DNA of 64,000 nt. Origin: Methanomassiliicoccaceae archaeon (GTDB lineage Archaea; Thermoplasmatota; Thermoplasmata; Methanomassiliicoccales; Methanomethylophilaceae). This document shows positions 34,719-46,086 of the stretch, one piece after another (position 1 is the stretch's first letter; each line of letters opens with the position of its first letter). A model generated the notes under the pieces. That model was not told the DNA's origin, did not search any database, and saw nothing but the letters and a program-made list of their open reading frames with translations. The position numbers and the translations under genes were made by a program. The stretch spans positions 372,001-436,000 of the forward strand of contig JAYFOZ010000002.1 of the NCBI GenBank assembly GCA_034928305.1. Reading direction: 5' to 3'.

Positions 34719-34985
34719 GCACGCGTGGGAATCGCACGGGCGGAATAAGAAGGTGGATAAATATTCCATACTGGGCGAGGTCGCTCACTTCCGAAACGCT
34801 CAGAGCCCCCAGCATGTGGATGATAGACCACGGGCGTCGATGATGTCTGTGACGAGGTGCCCACATGTGAAGATTCCTCACAAGTTGAGGATGAAGCGTA
34901 AGGTGTCCGATGATCCCGAGAAAACTCCCTGGGTGGAGCAATTGCTCGGGAATGGTGACGAGCCGGCGTAAGGCCCCACGCGTGC
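34719..34985 (+). ncRNA. Candidate structured ncRNA, copy 2 (267 nt), unknown family
   Basis: Second copy, same length, same 11-bp terminal helix. Compared with copy 1 the middle diverges but pairing is kept: pair G112-C133 of copy 1 becomes A112-U132; T227-A243 becomes G226-C245; T230-A240 becomes C229-G242. The region from about 150 to 215 (AAGTTGAGGATGAAGCGTAA then GGTGTCCGATGATCCCGAGA) is almost invariant, as expected for a functional core. Function unknown. Confidence 0.7.
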
Positions 34986-34999
34986 TATCTAGATTGTTC

Positions 35000-35587
35000 T
35001 CAGAACCTTATGTTGGAAGTTATGTAACGCAGGGCGTACACGTCCTCGAACTTGGCCGAGGGCACGAGGGCCTTCCCGAGGAATCTGGTTTTGTCCCATC
35101 TTTTTTCTGACAGCGTCGCCAGGCGGTTCAATATATCTTTTACTTCGGATGCCAAAACATGGTTAAAGAAAAATGAGACGATTGCGGCCGGCAGAGCGTT
35201 CTTCATGAAATCATCGATGGCATTCCAGTTCCGATCATCAATATTATCATTGATCTGCGAGAATTTCCGGCGGACTTCAGACATGTGCGAATCGGCGATG
35301 ACGCCGAGGGTCTCCGCAGGCGTCCCGCTTATAGTTCTTCGGACCCTGTCTCTGATGATCGAAATATCGCCTGTGAATTCCCTGCCTATCCTGTTATAAG
35401 AGAATAGTTCCGACAACTCCTGTTTTGTGACGACAAATATGCTTTCTGCCGTGATAGCGGCGTCTGCACCATCATTGACAGGAGATGTAAAGCCGGTATT
35501 CTCCATAGATACGGAGGTGCCGCATCCCGGACAGAATCTGGCGCCTTCATTAAGGGAACGACCGCAAACATTGCAATATTTACTCAT
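35000..35587 (-). CDS. Double zinc-ribbon protein, unknown helical domain
   Basis: 195 residues. N-terminal zinc ribbon MSKYCNVCGRSLNEGARFCP then GCG (four Cys), then a charged helical region FVVTKQELSELFSYNRIGRE...RDRVRRTISGTPAETLGVIA...MKNALPAAIVSFFFNHVLAS. The start at 35587 has AGGTG just upstream. The same ribbon tops many archaeal signalling or membrane proteins; no enzymatic motif here. Confidence 0.65.
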   Translation of the reverse strand: MSKYCNVCGRSLNEGARFCPGCGTSVSMENTGFTSPVNDGADAAITAESIFVVTKQELSELFSYNRIGREFTGDISIIRDRVRRTISGTPAETLGVIADSHMSEVRRKFSQINDNIDDRNWNAIDDFMKNALPAAIVSFFFNHVLASEVKDILNRLATLSEKRWDKTRFLGKALVPSAKFEDVYALRYITSNIRF

Positions 35588-35729
35588 GGCACCTGGTACT
35601 TGCACCGGTCATTTTTATTTTTCTGAACAACTGGTTTTCTCTGTATGTTTAAAGAAATGTTATAAGAAATAAATGGTAAGTCGCGGACAGATTCCAAAAC
35701 GAATAACTATGGTCCGTATCGGTTTTTAG

Positions 35730-35805
35730 TGGTGGGCCCGCCCGGATTTGAACCGGAGTCTATAGCTCCCGAAGCTACAAGTATACCAAGCTAGCCCACG
35801 GGCCC
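35730..35805 (-). tRNA. tRNA-Pro (anticodon CGG), CCA encoded
   Basis: Acceptor GGGCCCG pairs with CGGGCCC, the anticodon stem GTAGC/GCTAT encloses TTCGGGA with anticodon CGG, and the T-arm is CCGGTTCAAATCCGG. Discriminator A at 35733 and CCA at 35730-35732. Confidence 0.93.
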
Positions 35806-35856
35806 GACTGAAGCGTGTAGTCCGCATCATGATAAAAAGATTTGTGTTGAAAAGGT

Positions 35857-38490
<2,634 letters not shown>

Positions 38491-38767
38491 GCTTTATCTC
38501 CTGACACCCTTTAGTCGTGTGTAATATAATAAACTTCGAGTTTAGGTTCAGTGCATCATTCTTCGGGATTCTTCGTCAACTCGGACATGTTCTCAGCTCT
38601 CATGCACGTCGCACGATAATCCCTACATAAGGCTTACAAGACGAGCGTTTTGTCAAATAAAAGGTGCAGCAAAGGAATGATAAAAGAGTGCGGATAGTAA
38701 AATGCCATCGTATGTGCGCACAGCAGGCCTGCCGGGTTTGAAATATCCGTAAACCGTCGCGACCGGT

Positions 38768-39316
38768 ATGGGATTGGACGCGGAGGTCCTTACTTGGATA
38801 CACGGTAACATGTCCGGCGGAGCCATGGACACGGTCATGAAGTACGTCTCCTGCTCGGGAGACTACGCCGCAGTCTGGATGATCATATCTGCCGCCCTGC
38901 TTATTTATAAACCGACGAGGGAGGTCGGCGCCGTTATGGCCGTAGCCGTTCTGCTGGGGCTGGTGCTGAACGATCTCATGATAAAGCCGCTGATCGAAAG
39001 GCCGAGGCCGTTCATCGAGGACCCATCGCTGCTGCTCATAATAGATCCTCCCGGCGGCCATTCGTTCGCCTCCGGCCATACGGTCAGGGCGTTCGCCGCG
39101 GCGTTCGCCCTGTTCATATACGACAAAAAGTGGGGAACGGTTCTTTTGGCATATGCCTCGCTGATAGGATTCTCAAGGGTGTATCTTATGGTGCACTACC
39201 CTTCGGATGTCATAATGGGGGCCCTGATAGGGATAATATGCGCCGTGGCCGCCTACAAAATCGTTGAATATTTTAAGAAAAAGTATGGATGCCCCGGCAC
39301 TGATGCCGGGGAATGA
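38768..39316 (+). CDS. PAP2-family membrane phosphatase
   Basis: 182 residues with five to six membrane helices and the three acid-phosphatase motifs: KPLIERPRP, SFASGHT and SRVYLMVHYPSDV. Likely dephosphorylates a polyprenyl diphosphate or lipid phosphate at the outer membrane face. Ends 3 nt before the convergent AhpD-like gene. Confidence 0.88.
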   Translation: MGLDAEVLTWIHGNMSGGAMDTVMKYVSCSGDYAAVWMIISAALLIYKPTREVGAVMAVAVLLGLVLNDLMIKPLIERPRPFIEDPSLLLIIDPPGGHSFASGHTVRAFAAAFALFIYDKKWGTVLLAYASLIGFSRVYLMVHYPSDVIMGALIGIICAVAAYKIVEYFKKKYGCPGTDAGE

Positions 39317-39319
39317 TGT

Positions 39320-39712
39320 TTATTCCTTGTCCCACTCTTCGAAGAGCTGGGCGATGCCCCTTTTGGCTATGGACCAGGAAGGGACCCCTCCGGTGAGCAC
39401 AGCTACGTTCACGGCCTCGAGGATCTCCTCTCTCGTAGCTCCGTAGTTTTTGGCAACTTTCGCCTGGGGGTAGACGCAGTCCTCGCATGACCTTATACAG
39501 ATGCACGCAAGGGCGATGAGCCTCTTGGTCTTCTTGTCTAGCGCACCGTCTTCAAGGATGATCTTGTCCATTTCGTGGATCAGTTTTATCATCTCCGGGT
39601 CCAGATCCTTTATGGCCTTCAGGGTCCTGGGTGCGAATCCGCCCATGTTGTCATACATATCGCAGAACTTCTTGCCGCTCATATCACATTCAGAGTCTTT
39701 TTTGCATGGCAT
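39320..39712 (-). CDS. Carboxymuconolactone-decarboxylase/AhpD-like protein
   Basis: 130 residues of the CMD fold, with the redox pair SCEDCVYPQAKVAKNYGATR and EEILEAVNVAVLTGGVPSWS. Extra cysteines near the N-terminus (MPCKKDSECDMSGKKFCDMY). The CxxC suggests a peroxide or disulfide-reducing role as in AhpD. Confidence 0.85.
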   Translation of the reverse strand: MPCKKDSECDMSGKKFCDMYDNMGGFAPRTLKAIKDLDPEMIKLIHEMDKIILEDGALDKKTKRLIALACICIRSCEDCVYPQAKVAKNYGATREEILEAVNVAVLTGGVPSWSIAKRGIAQLFEEWDKE

Positions 39713-39822
39713 AGGTGCAAAACAATATGACGGGATAATAAACCATCGCAGTAACGGCCTATCGGTGATTTCAATAACCGAATGACATGCCGTCGCAATT
39801 CATGGTCGATGGGCCCGGGCCG

Positions 39823-40623
39823 TCATTGCGGCAAACTGTTCCCGTACTCCCATTTGAGCATCTCATCTTCGACGATATCTCTCATCACGTCGAAGCTTTC
39901 TCTGCTGTTCGCCGCGATCATCGATCCTTCTTCATCATAAGACTCGGGACCATGCACCGAACCGCACACGCCTCCCGCCTCCCTCACGATAAGGGCGCCG
40001 GCGGCAAGGTCCCAGGGCTGCAACGCCGCTTCGAAATAGATATCTATCCTTCCTTCGGCGAGCAACGAAAGCTCGTACGCAGCCGTGCCGAAACGCCGTA
40101 TATCCTCACAAAGGGGCAGGATGCGTTCCGAGATCCTGAAGCACATCGGCGATCTCTCCTTCTTATAGGCGCTCCACGACGTGCAGAACATCGAGTTCGC
40201 CAACGGCCTGTCGGAAACACGGATCTCCATGCCGTTAACGGATGCGCCCTTTCCCTTCTCGGCGCAGAACATCTCGTCCGTATAAGGCTGATAGACGATT
40301 CCGGCGACCGTTTCGCCCTTCTTACGCAGAGCTATCGAGACCGTGCTTACTCTCAGATCCCTGGCGTAGTTCGCTGTGCCGTCTATCGGATCGACTATCC
40401 AGATGCAGTCGCCATCCCCGCTTCTGCCGTCCTCTTCGCCTATGAAGGACGAGTCGGGGATCAATTCCGTGAGGCGTTTCCTCAGGAACCTCTCGACCTT
40501 GAAGTCGGCGGTGGTGGCCAGATTCTCCCTGGTGCCTTTGGCATGCACCATAAGACCTCTGCGGTCCAGCATTATCTTTCCCGCTTCCTTGGCCGCTTCC
40601 TTGAGTCCGTCCATCGTGCCCAT
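39823..40623 (-). CDS. Inositol monophosphatase / fructose-1,6-bisphosphatase family
   Basis: 266 residues. Metal-site motifs GEEDGRSG, WIVDPIDGTANYARDL and WDLAAGALIVREAGG. In archaea this family often has both IMPase and FBPase activity, so the substrate cannot be decided. Divergent from the PPK2 gene. Confidence 0.9.
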   Translation of the reverse strand: MGTMDGLKEAAKEAGKIMLDRRGLMVHAKGTRENLATTADFKVERFLRKRLTELIPDSSFIGEEDGRSGDGDCIWIVDPIDGTANYARDLRVSTVSIALRKKGETVAGIVYQPYTDEMFCAEKGKGASVNGMEIRVSDRPLANSMFCTSWSAYKKERSPMCFRISERILPLCEDIRRFGTAAYELSLLAEGRIDIYFEAALQPWDLAAGALIVREAGGVCGSVHGPESYDEEGSMIAANSRESFDVMRDIVEDEMLKWEYGNSLPQ

Positions 40624-40692
40624 GCGACCGCCTAATGATTATTTCATTCTACCTTTGAAACCCTTTTAATCACATAGATAGGTACGCGCACG

Positions 40693-42090
40693 ATGAGAGA
40701 CGAAGAGTGGGAGGCGCTGGTAAACAAACTTACCCTGGTCCAGCATGAACTTTACAGCGAAAGGATACCCGCGCTCATCGTCCTCGAAGGGTGCAGCGGA
40801 AGAGTGATCGGAAGAATCGCAGGCGATCTTCTGGACAAACTCGAACCTAGGGGCGTCAGATATGCCCATTTCGACCCGGAAAAGCTTTCGAGCCCAAAGG
40901 CGCTTCTAGGTTTCCTTGCGTCGACCCCGGGCAAAGGAAAGCTCGGGATATTCGACCGCGGATGGTATTCGTTCATAGCGGAAAACCTCGAGAAAATAAC
41001 GGGCGAGGAACTGGACCGCATGATATACGAGGCCAATACGTTCGAGAGGTATCTGATAGACAACGGAGTGGTCATAGTCAAGATATTCCTCAAAGCCGAA
41101 GCCGGAGAGGTGGACGTATTATCTGAGAAATTCGGTCCGCGTCATAAGAAAAAATCGTTTTTGAACGACGATCACATCGACACCGAGATCTATTGCGGGG
41201 AGATAATGAAAGATGTTATCGCAAGGACGGACACCCCGTACGGAAGATGGTCGGAGATAAATATCCAAGAGCCGGAAATCACGGCTTTCAACAGCATTGC
41301 CGCCATAACCAACGCCCTGTCTCATAAGCTTAAATATCATCCGTTCTCGCCCACGGAATATCTCACGCCCGGGTGCGGCAATCCAAGGAAGTACGCCGAT
41401 CTGACGCGCAAGGCGGAGGGCTACAAAGACAAGCTCGAAGAGTACTCGAAAGAACTGTCCAGACTTCAGTCCATCCTTGCGGTAAGCGACCGCTCGCTCG
41501 TGGTCGTGTTCGAGGGACGCGATTCCGCCGGCAAGGGGGGCAGCATCAAACGTCTGGCGCACGCCCTCAACCCGAGGGGGTATGCCGCCAGGTCGGTGGG
41601 GGTACCGACCACAGAGGAAATGGACCACACATATCTTTGGAGGTTCTGCGCCGACATGCCCGCCGACGGGCACATCGCGATATTCGACCGCAGCTGGTAC
41701 GGCAGGATGATGGTCGAGCCCATCGAAGGGCTGTGCACCCATGAAGAGTACGTCCGCTCCGCGAAGGAGATAAACGGTTTCGAGAGAGCGATGGTCGATA
41801 CCGGAGCGATACTTATCAAATTCTGGATGGAGATCAGCAGCGAGGAGCAGCTGAAGAGGTTCAACGCCCGCACGGAGAACCCTCTCAAGAACTGGAAGAT
41901 CACCGATGAAGATTGGCGCAACCGCGAGAAGTGGGACGTTTACACGGAATACATCGACGACATGATCGAAAGCACAAACACTCGGGAAGCTCCTTGGTAT
42001 GTCGTGGAGTCCGAGGACAAGAAGTACGGGCGCCTGAAGGTTATGGAGACGGTAATAGAGGTTCTGGACAAAGAGCTGTGCAAACGCTGA
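40693..42090 (+). CDS. PPK2-family polyphosphate:nucleotide phosphotransferase, tandem domains
   Basis: 465 residues made of two PPK2 modules. The C-terminal one is canonical: Walker A EGRDSAGKGGSIKRL, lid region GVPTTEEMDHTYLWRF and Walker B FDRSWYGRMMVEPIEG. The N-terminal one has EGCSGRVIGRIAG with the Lys lost and IFDRGWYSF kept, so it is probably structural. This layout is the class II PPK2 (polyphosphate:AMP phosphotransferase) type. Confidence 0.88.
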   Translation: MRDEEWEALVNKLTLVQHELYSERIPALIVLEGCSGRVIGRIAGDLLDKLEPRGVRYAHFDPEKLSSPKALLGFLASTPGKGKLGIFDRGWYSFIAENLEKITGEELDRMIYEANTFERYLIDNGVVIVKIFLKAEAGEVDVLSEKFGPRHKKKSFLNDDHIDTEIYCGEIMKDVIARTDTPYGRWSEINIQEPEITAFNSIAAITNALSHKLKYHPFSPTEYLTPGCGNPRKYADLTRKAEGYKDKLEEYSKELSRLQSILAVSDRSLVVVFEGRDSAGKGGSIKRLAHALNPRGYAARSVGVPTTEEMDHTYLWRFCADMPADGHIAIFDRSWYGRMMVEPIEGLCTHEEYVRSAKEINGFERAMVDTGAILIKFWMEISSEEQLKRFNARTENPLKNWKITDEDWRNREKWDVYTEYIDDMIESTNTREAPWYVVESEDKKYGRLKVMETVIEVLDKELCKR

Positions 42091-42153
42091 GTACGTTGAT
42101 TGCCGATTCTCGAGTTCGACATTATTAAATAATAAACCGTCTGTCTCAACGGT

Positions 42154-42846
42154 ATGACGGATGAGCTCAGCGAGAAGATCGCAGGAGAGATATCCATGTC
42201 GGCGGAGCCCGGGAAGATCGTCCGTAAATGGAGGGAGGAGTTCGGGCTCTCGCAGCAACAGCTCGCGGACAAGATGGGCGTTTCCAATTCTGTTATCAGC
42301 GATTACGAGTCCGGGAGACGCAAGTCCCCGGGAGTCGCGGTCGTGAAGAAGATGGTCGAGTCCTTCATCGCTTTGGACAGGATGAAAGGTTCGCCGGTGG
42401 CCACCAGATACATGCCGGGGATGAGGAACGAATGTATAATCGCCATGGAGGAGTTCGAAAGCGGTGTCGACCCGGAAATGATCATATCGATCGTTTCGGG
42501 AAAGAATCTTAACACAGATAGAACGCCGTCGAAGAAGGTCTACGGCTATACTATCGTGGACTCCCTCAAGGCGATAGTGAACCTCAGTTCCGAAGATTAT
42601 CTGAAAATATATGGCTGGAACATAGAACGCGCATTGATTTTCACGAACGTGCACTACGGCAGGTCCCCTATGGTGGCGATAAGGGCACACCCTTTGACAC
42701 CGGCGATGGTGGTGTACCAGAGCCCGGAGAACACGGACCTTTTAGCGATCAAGCTGGCGAAGCTGGAGAAGATCCCCCTCGTCGTGACCGAACTATCGGT
42801 GGAAGAACTTGTGAAACGTTTGAACAAACTTAAGGAAGGGAAATGA
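42154..42846 (+). CDS. XRE-type regulator (COG1709) of the mevalonate operon
   Basis: 230 residues. N-terminal HTH KWREEFGLSQQQLADKMGVS and NSVISDYESGRRKSPGVAVV, then a ~150-residue ligand-like domain (YTIVDSLKAIVNLSSEDYLK; LAIKLAKLEKIPLVVTELSV). Stops exactly before the HMG-CoA synthase start, so it is probably co-transcribed and senses an intermediate of isoprenoid synthesis. Confidence 0.8.
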   Translation: MTDELSEKIAGEISMSAEPGKIVRKWREEFGLSQQQLADKMGVSNSVISDYESGRRKSPGVAVVKKMVESFIALDRMKGSPVATRYMPGMRNECIIAMEEFESGVDPEMIISIVSGKNLNTDRTPSKKVYGYTIVDSLKAIVNLSSEDYLKIYGWNIERALIFTNVHYGRSPMVAIRAHPLTPAMVVYQSPENTDLLAIKLAKLEKIPLVVTELSVEELVKRLNKLKEGK

Positions 42847-43899
42847 ATGGATGTAGGAATTGTAAGTTATGGAGCATACGTCCCCCGCTACAGGATAAAG
42901 CCCGAGGAAATCGGGCGTGTCTGGGGTGCGGACGGCAAAGGGATGGGAAAAGGACTGAAGATCGACCAGAAATCGGTGCCTTCGCCGGACGAGGACGTTA
43001 TCACCATTTCGTCCGAAGCGGCGAGATACATGATGCAGAGGGTCCCTGAGGTCGACCCCAAGCAGATCGGCGCCGTATACGTGGGATCGGAATCGCATCC
43101 CTATGCGGTCAAACCCTCATCGGGAGTCGTGGCCGAAGTAATACAGGCTACGCCAACCCTCACTGCCGCAGACCTAGAGTTCGCATGCAAGGCCGGGACC
43201 GCCGGAATCCAGATGTGCATGGGGCTTGTAGGTTCCGGCATGATAAGGTACGGGGTCGCAGTGGGAGCGGACACATCGCAGGGAGCTCCCGGCGACGCGC
43301 TCGAATATTCGGCATCCGCCGGAGGCGCGGCATTCCTAATAGGCTCCGAGAAGGTCATCGCCAGGATCAACAAGACCCTGAGCTTCACCACGGACACTCC
43401 CGACTTCTGGAGGAGGGAGGGCCAGCCCTATCCGAGCCACGGAGGGAGGTTCACCGGCGATCCGGCATACTTCAAGCACATAACATCCGCGGCAAAGATG
43501 ATGTTGGAGGACCGCAACACAAAGCCCGAGGACTATGATTACGCAGTGTTCCACCAGCCTAACGGCAAGTTCCCCGAAAAGGTCGCCAAAATGCTCGGTT
43601 TCACTCCCGAACAGATCGAGTGCGGCCTGCTGACGCCGTCCATCGGCAACACGTACAGCGGAGCTGTCCCGCTGGGTATCGCAAGCGTGCTCGACAAAGC
43701 GAAGCCAGGGGACAGGATATTCGTGACATCATATGGTTCCGGTGCCGGAAGCGACGCCTTCGACATCACCGTTACCGACGAGATAAAGGATTACAAGAGA
43801 GAGAACGCCCCGACCCTCGACAAGGTTCTGGAGAACCCGGTTTACCTCGACTACGCCCTGTATGCGAAGTTCAAGGGAACCATCATCATGCCGGAGTGA
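42847..43899 (+). CDS. Hydroxymethylglutaryl-CoA synthase
   Basis: 350 residues. Catalytic Cys lies in [20 protein letters not shown]; acid and His positions in [18 protein letters not shown] and [16 protein letters not shown]. Condenses acetyl-CoA with acetoacetyl-CoA to HMG-CoA. Second gene of the regulator-HMGCS-thiolase-DUF35 operon. Confidence 0.95.
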   Translation: MDVGIVSYGAYVPRYRIKPEEIGRVWGADGKGMGKGLKIDQKSVPSPDEDVITISSEAARYMMQRVPEVDPKQIGAVYVGSESHPYAVKPSSGVVAEVIQATPTLTAADLEFACKAGTAGIQMCMGLVGSGMIRYGVAVGADTSQGAPGDALEYSASAGGAAFLIGSEKVIARINKTLSFTTDTPDFWRREGQPYPSHGGRFTGDPAYFKHITSAAKMMLEDRNTKPEDYDYAVFHQPNGKFPEKVAKMLGFTPEQIECGLLTPSIGNTYSGAVPLGIASVLDKAKPGDRIFVTSYGSGAGSDAFDITVTDEIKDYKRENAPTLDKVLENPVYLDYALYAKFKGTIIMPE

Positions 43900-43904
43900 T
43901 TAAG

Positions 43905-45068
43905 ATGAGAGAAGTAGCAATTGTAGGTACAGGCGTCACCAAATTCGGTGAGCTTTGGGACAAATCGTTTAGATCCATCGGCATCGAAGCCGGGATCAAG
44001 GCGATCGAGGATGCCGGAATGTCAGGTTCTGAAATAGACGGAGTGTTCATCGGAAACATGTCGTCCCGTTTCATCAACCAGCAGCACATCAACGCTCTGA
44101 TCGCCGACTACTCGGGAATGGCGACAAAGAACATTCCCGCGGTCAGAACGGAATCAGGAGGAGCCTCGGGAGGAGTGGCTTTCAGACAGGGAGTCATGGC
44201 TGTCGCGTCGGGAATGCACGAGGCAGTGCTCGTCGGAGGTGCGGAGAAGATGACCGACCTTGACGATGCTTCCACGGCATCGGTCATGGACAGTACCGCC
44301 GATGCGGAATGGGAGACCTCCATGGGCCTGACCCTGACATCGCTGTACGCGATGATAGCCAGGCGTCTGATATATGAAGGCACGGCGACACGCGAGGAGA
44401 TAGCATCGTTCGCAGTGAACGCCCACAAGCACGGCGCGCTGAACCCCAATGCCCAATACAGGAGCCCTATCAATTTGGACACGGTCCTCAGGTCCGGCCC
44501 CGTCGCCGAGCCACTGGGCGTCTTCGACTGCGCCCCATACTCGGACGGGGCCGCGGCCGTCGTCCTGGTGCCGTTGGATGTCGCCAAGAAGATGGGAGTG
44601 GATTACGTCAAGGTGTCCGCAGCCTGTCAGGCAAGCGATACTCTGGCACTGTTCCAGAGGGAAGATATAACCACATTTAAGGCCACCACCGTGGCTGCAA
44701 AAGAGGCTTACAGGATAGCAGGCATCGAAGCAAGCGACATCTGCGTAGCAGAGGTCCATGACGACTATACGGTCGGAGGGGTCATGGCGCTCCAGGACCT
44801 GGGCTTCTTCAAGAAGGGCCAGGCCGGCAAGGCGGTCCTCGAAGGCCAGGTAGGACTTGGCAACAAGGTCGCCATCAATACATCTGGCGGCCTGAAGGCC
44901 AGAGGCTACCCGGTCGGCGCCTCGGGCGTCGCACAGGTGGTCGAGATAGCAGACCAGCTCAGGAACAAGGCTGACAAGAGACAGGTTCCCAACGCCAAAT
45001 ACGGACTCGCACAGTCCGTCGGAGGAACAGGATCTACCGTAACAGTCAGCATATTGGAGGCGATCTGA
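43905..45068 (+). CDS. Acetoacetyl-CoA thiolase (archaeal)
   Basis: 387 residues starting MREVAIVGTGVTKFGELWDK at ATG 43905, preceded by TAAG. Thiolase fold with AEVHDDYTVGGVMALQDLGF and NTSGGLKARGYPVGASGVAQ. The archaeal thiolase forms a complex with HMG-CoA synthase and a DUF35 protein that channels the intermediate; the gene order here matches that complex. Confidence 0.92.
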   Translation: MREVAIVGTGVTKFGELWDKSFRSIGIEAGIKAIEDAGMSGSEIDGVFIGNMSSRFINQQHINALIADYSGMATKNIPAVRTESGGASGGVAFRQGVMAVASGMHEAVLVGGAEKMTDLDDASTASVMDSTADAEWETSMGLTLTSLYAMIARRLIYEGTATREEIASFAVNAHKHGALNPNAQYRSPINLDTVLRSGPVAEPLGVFDCAPYSDGAAAVVLVPLDVAKKMGVDYVKVSAACQASDTLALFQREDITTFKATTVAAKEAYRIAGIEASDICVAEVHDDYTVGGVMALQDLGFFKKGQAGKAVLEGQVGLGNKVAINTSGGLKARGYPVGASGVAQVVEIADQLRNKADKRQVPNAKYGLAQSVGGTGSTVTVSILEAI

Positions 45069-45472
45069 TGGCAACCGTTGCAAAGGAATGGAGGGAAATT
45101 CCTGCGAGGTACAACCTCGAAGGGTCCGAATGCGGAAACTGCGGCAGGAAATACTTCCCGAAGCGCAGCATGTGCCCGTACTGCAGGAGGAACGGGTTCG
45201 GAAAAATGCACCCATACCAGGTATCGAGGAAAGGCAAGGTGTTCACCTTCTCGGTGATACACGACGCGCCTGAGTGCAACAAGAGCCTGAAACCTTATGC
45301 GGTGGCAATGATCAGGACCGACGACGGCCTCCTGATATCCGGGCAGCTTGTGGACGTGGACATCTCGAAGATCGAGATCGGCCTGCGCGTCCGTTCGGTA
45401 CTGCGCAAACTGGACGAAGACGGAGCATCCGGAGTCATCCACTACGGATTCAAATTCGTTCCCGACCTTTAA
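45068..45472 (+). CDS. DUF35 OB-fold / zinc-ribbon scaffold protein
   Basis: 134 residues: zinc ribbon SECGNCGRKYFPKRSMCPYC then the OB-fold GKVFTFSVIHDAPECNKSLK, PYAVAMIRTDDGLLISGQLV. Its ATG overlaps the thiolase stop (TGATGG). DUF35 proteins share the CoA pocket and bridge thiolase and HMG-CoA synthase in archaea. Confidence 0.92.
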   Translation: MATVAKEWREIPARYNLEGSECGNCGRKYFPKRSMCPYCRRNGFGKMHPYQVSRKGKVFTFSVIHDAPECNKSLKPYAVAMIRTDDGLLISGQLVDVDISKIEIGLRVRSVLRKLDEDGASGVIHYGFKFVPDL

Positions 45473-45500
45473 ACAGGCCGGACAAACTTCTTACTCTTTT

Positions 45501-45965
45501 TCAATACTTCATTATGTCCACGGTAGCTATCTGTTCCAGTATGAGGTCCGTGTAAGGTATGGAGCATTTTTTCAGTTCCATGTTGTTTGCAGATACTTCG
45601 GTGCATTCTATGAGGGAATCGTCTCTTTCTGCACCGATCTCTGAAAGTGCCAGATCGTCGCATTTTCCGATGATCAGAACAACGAAAGCATCATCGCCAT
45701 TCTTCGGGCTCATCTTTTTCAGGGCGCGCCCTATCTGTCTGTCCGCCGAAGCGTAAAGTATTGTTTCCGTGAGGAGGTTCCTGGAACGTTGGGTTCCCTG
45801 GGAGAATGCCCTCTCGGCGTGAAAGTATGATGATAGCACATGGTCTGCCCCGCATATGAAATCGGGATCGAAAACCACCGCTTCGGCCCCCATCGATATG
45901 AAGTGACCTGCAACCTCTTTAGGTTCCTTTTTGCACCTTATGCCTATCACACTGACGGAGGTCAT
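45501..45965 (-). CDS. cgi121: KEOPS complex subunit Cgi121
   Basis: 154 residues. The signature FHAERAFSQGTQRSRNLLTE, TILYASADRQIGRALKKMSP fits Cgi121, the KEOPS subunit that helps place tRNA for t6A37 formation. Divergent from thrB. Length normal. Confidence 0.85.
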   Translation of the reverse strand: MTSVSVIGIRCKKEPKEVAGHFISMGAEAVVFDPDFICGADHVLSSYFHAERAFSQGTQRSRNLLTETILYASADRQIGRALKKMSPKNGDDAFVVLIIGKCDDLALSEIGAERDDSLIECTEVSANNMELKKCSIPYTDLILEQIATVDIMKY

Positions 45966-46086
45966 GTCGACCAGATGTCCCGACTACGGTTTTAATTTTG
46001 CTCATGTCTTCAGAGCTAAACGGATAAAGTTTATCAAATACAGCGCGGTACGCCTGAGCATAGGAATAATTCCAGGACGCATTCAG

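Noticed and set aside
34205-34843. Long plus-strand frame crossing both RNA repeats
   Set aside because: It starts inside copy 1 and ends inside copy 2; the two copies are not read as homologous peptides, and the changes keep base pairs rather than codons.
34687-34941. Minus-strand frame over RNA copy 2
   Set aside because: The matching frame in copy 1 is broken by indels soon after a shared stretch and lacks a common start; promoter-like blocks lie on the plus strand.
34110-34985. SRP RNA, RNase P RNA or tmRNA
   Set aside because: The SRP helix-8 GGAAG...GAGCA motif and RNase P conserved regions (GAGGAAAGTCC, ACAGAA) are not present on either strand; archaea lack tmRNA.
38600-39079. Minus-strand ORF opposite the PAP2 gene
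   Set aside because: Shadow of the plus-strand phosphatase, whose three catalytic motifs are intact.
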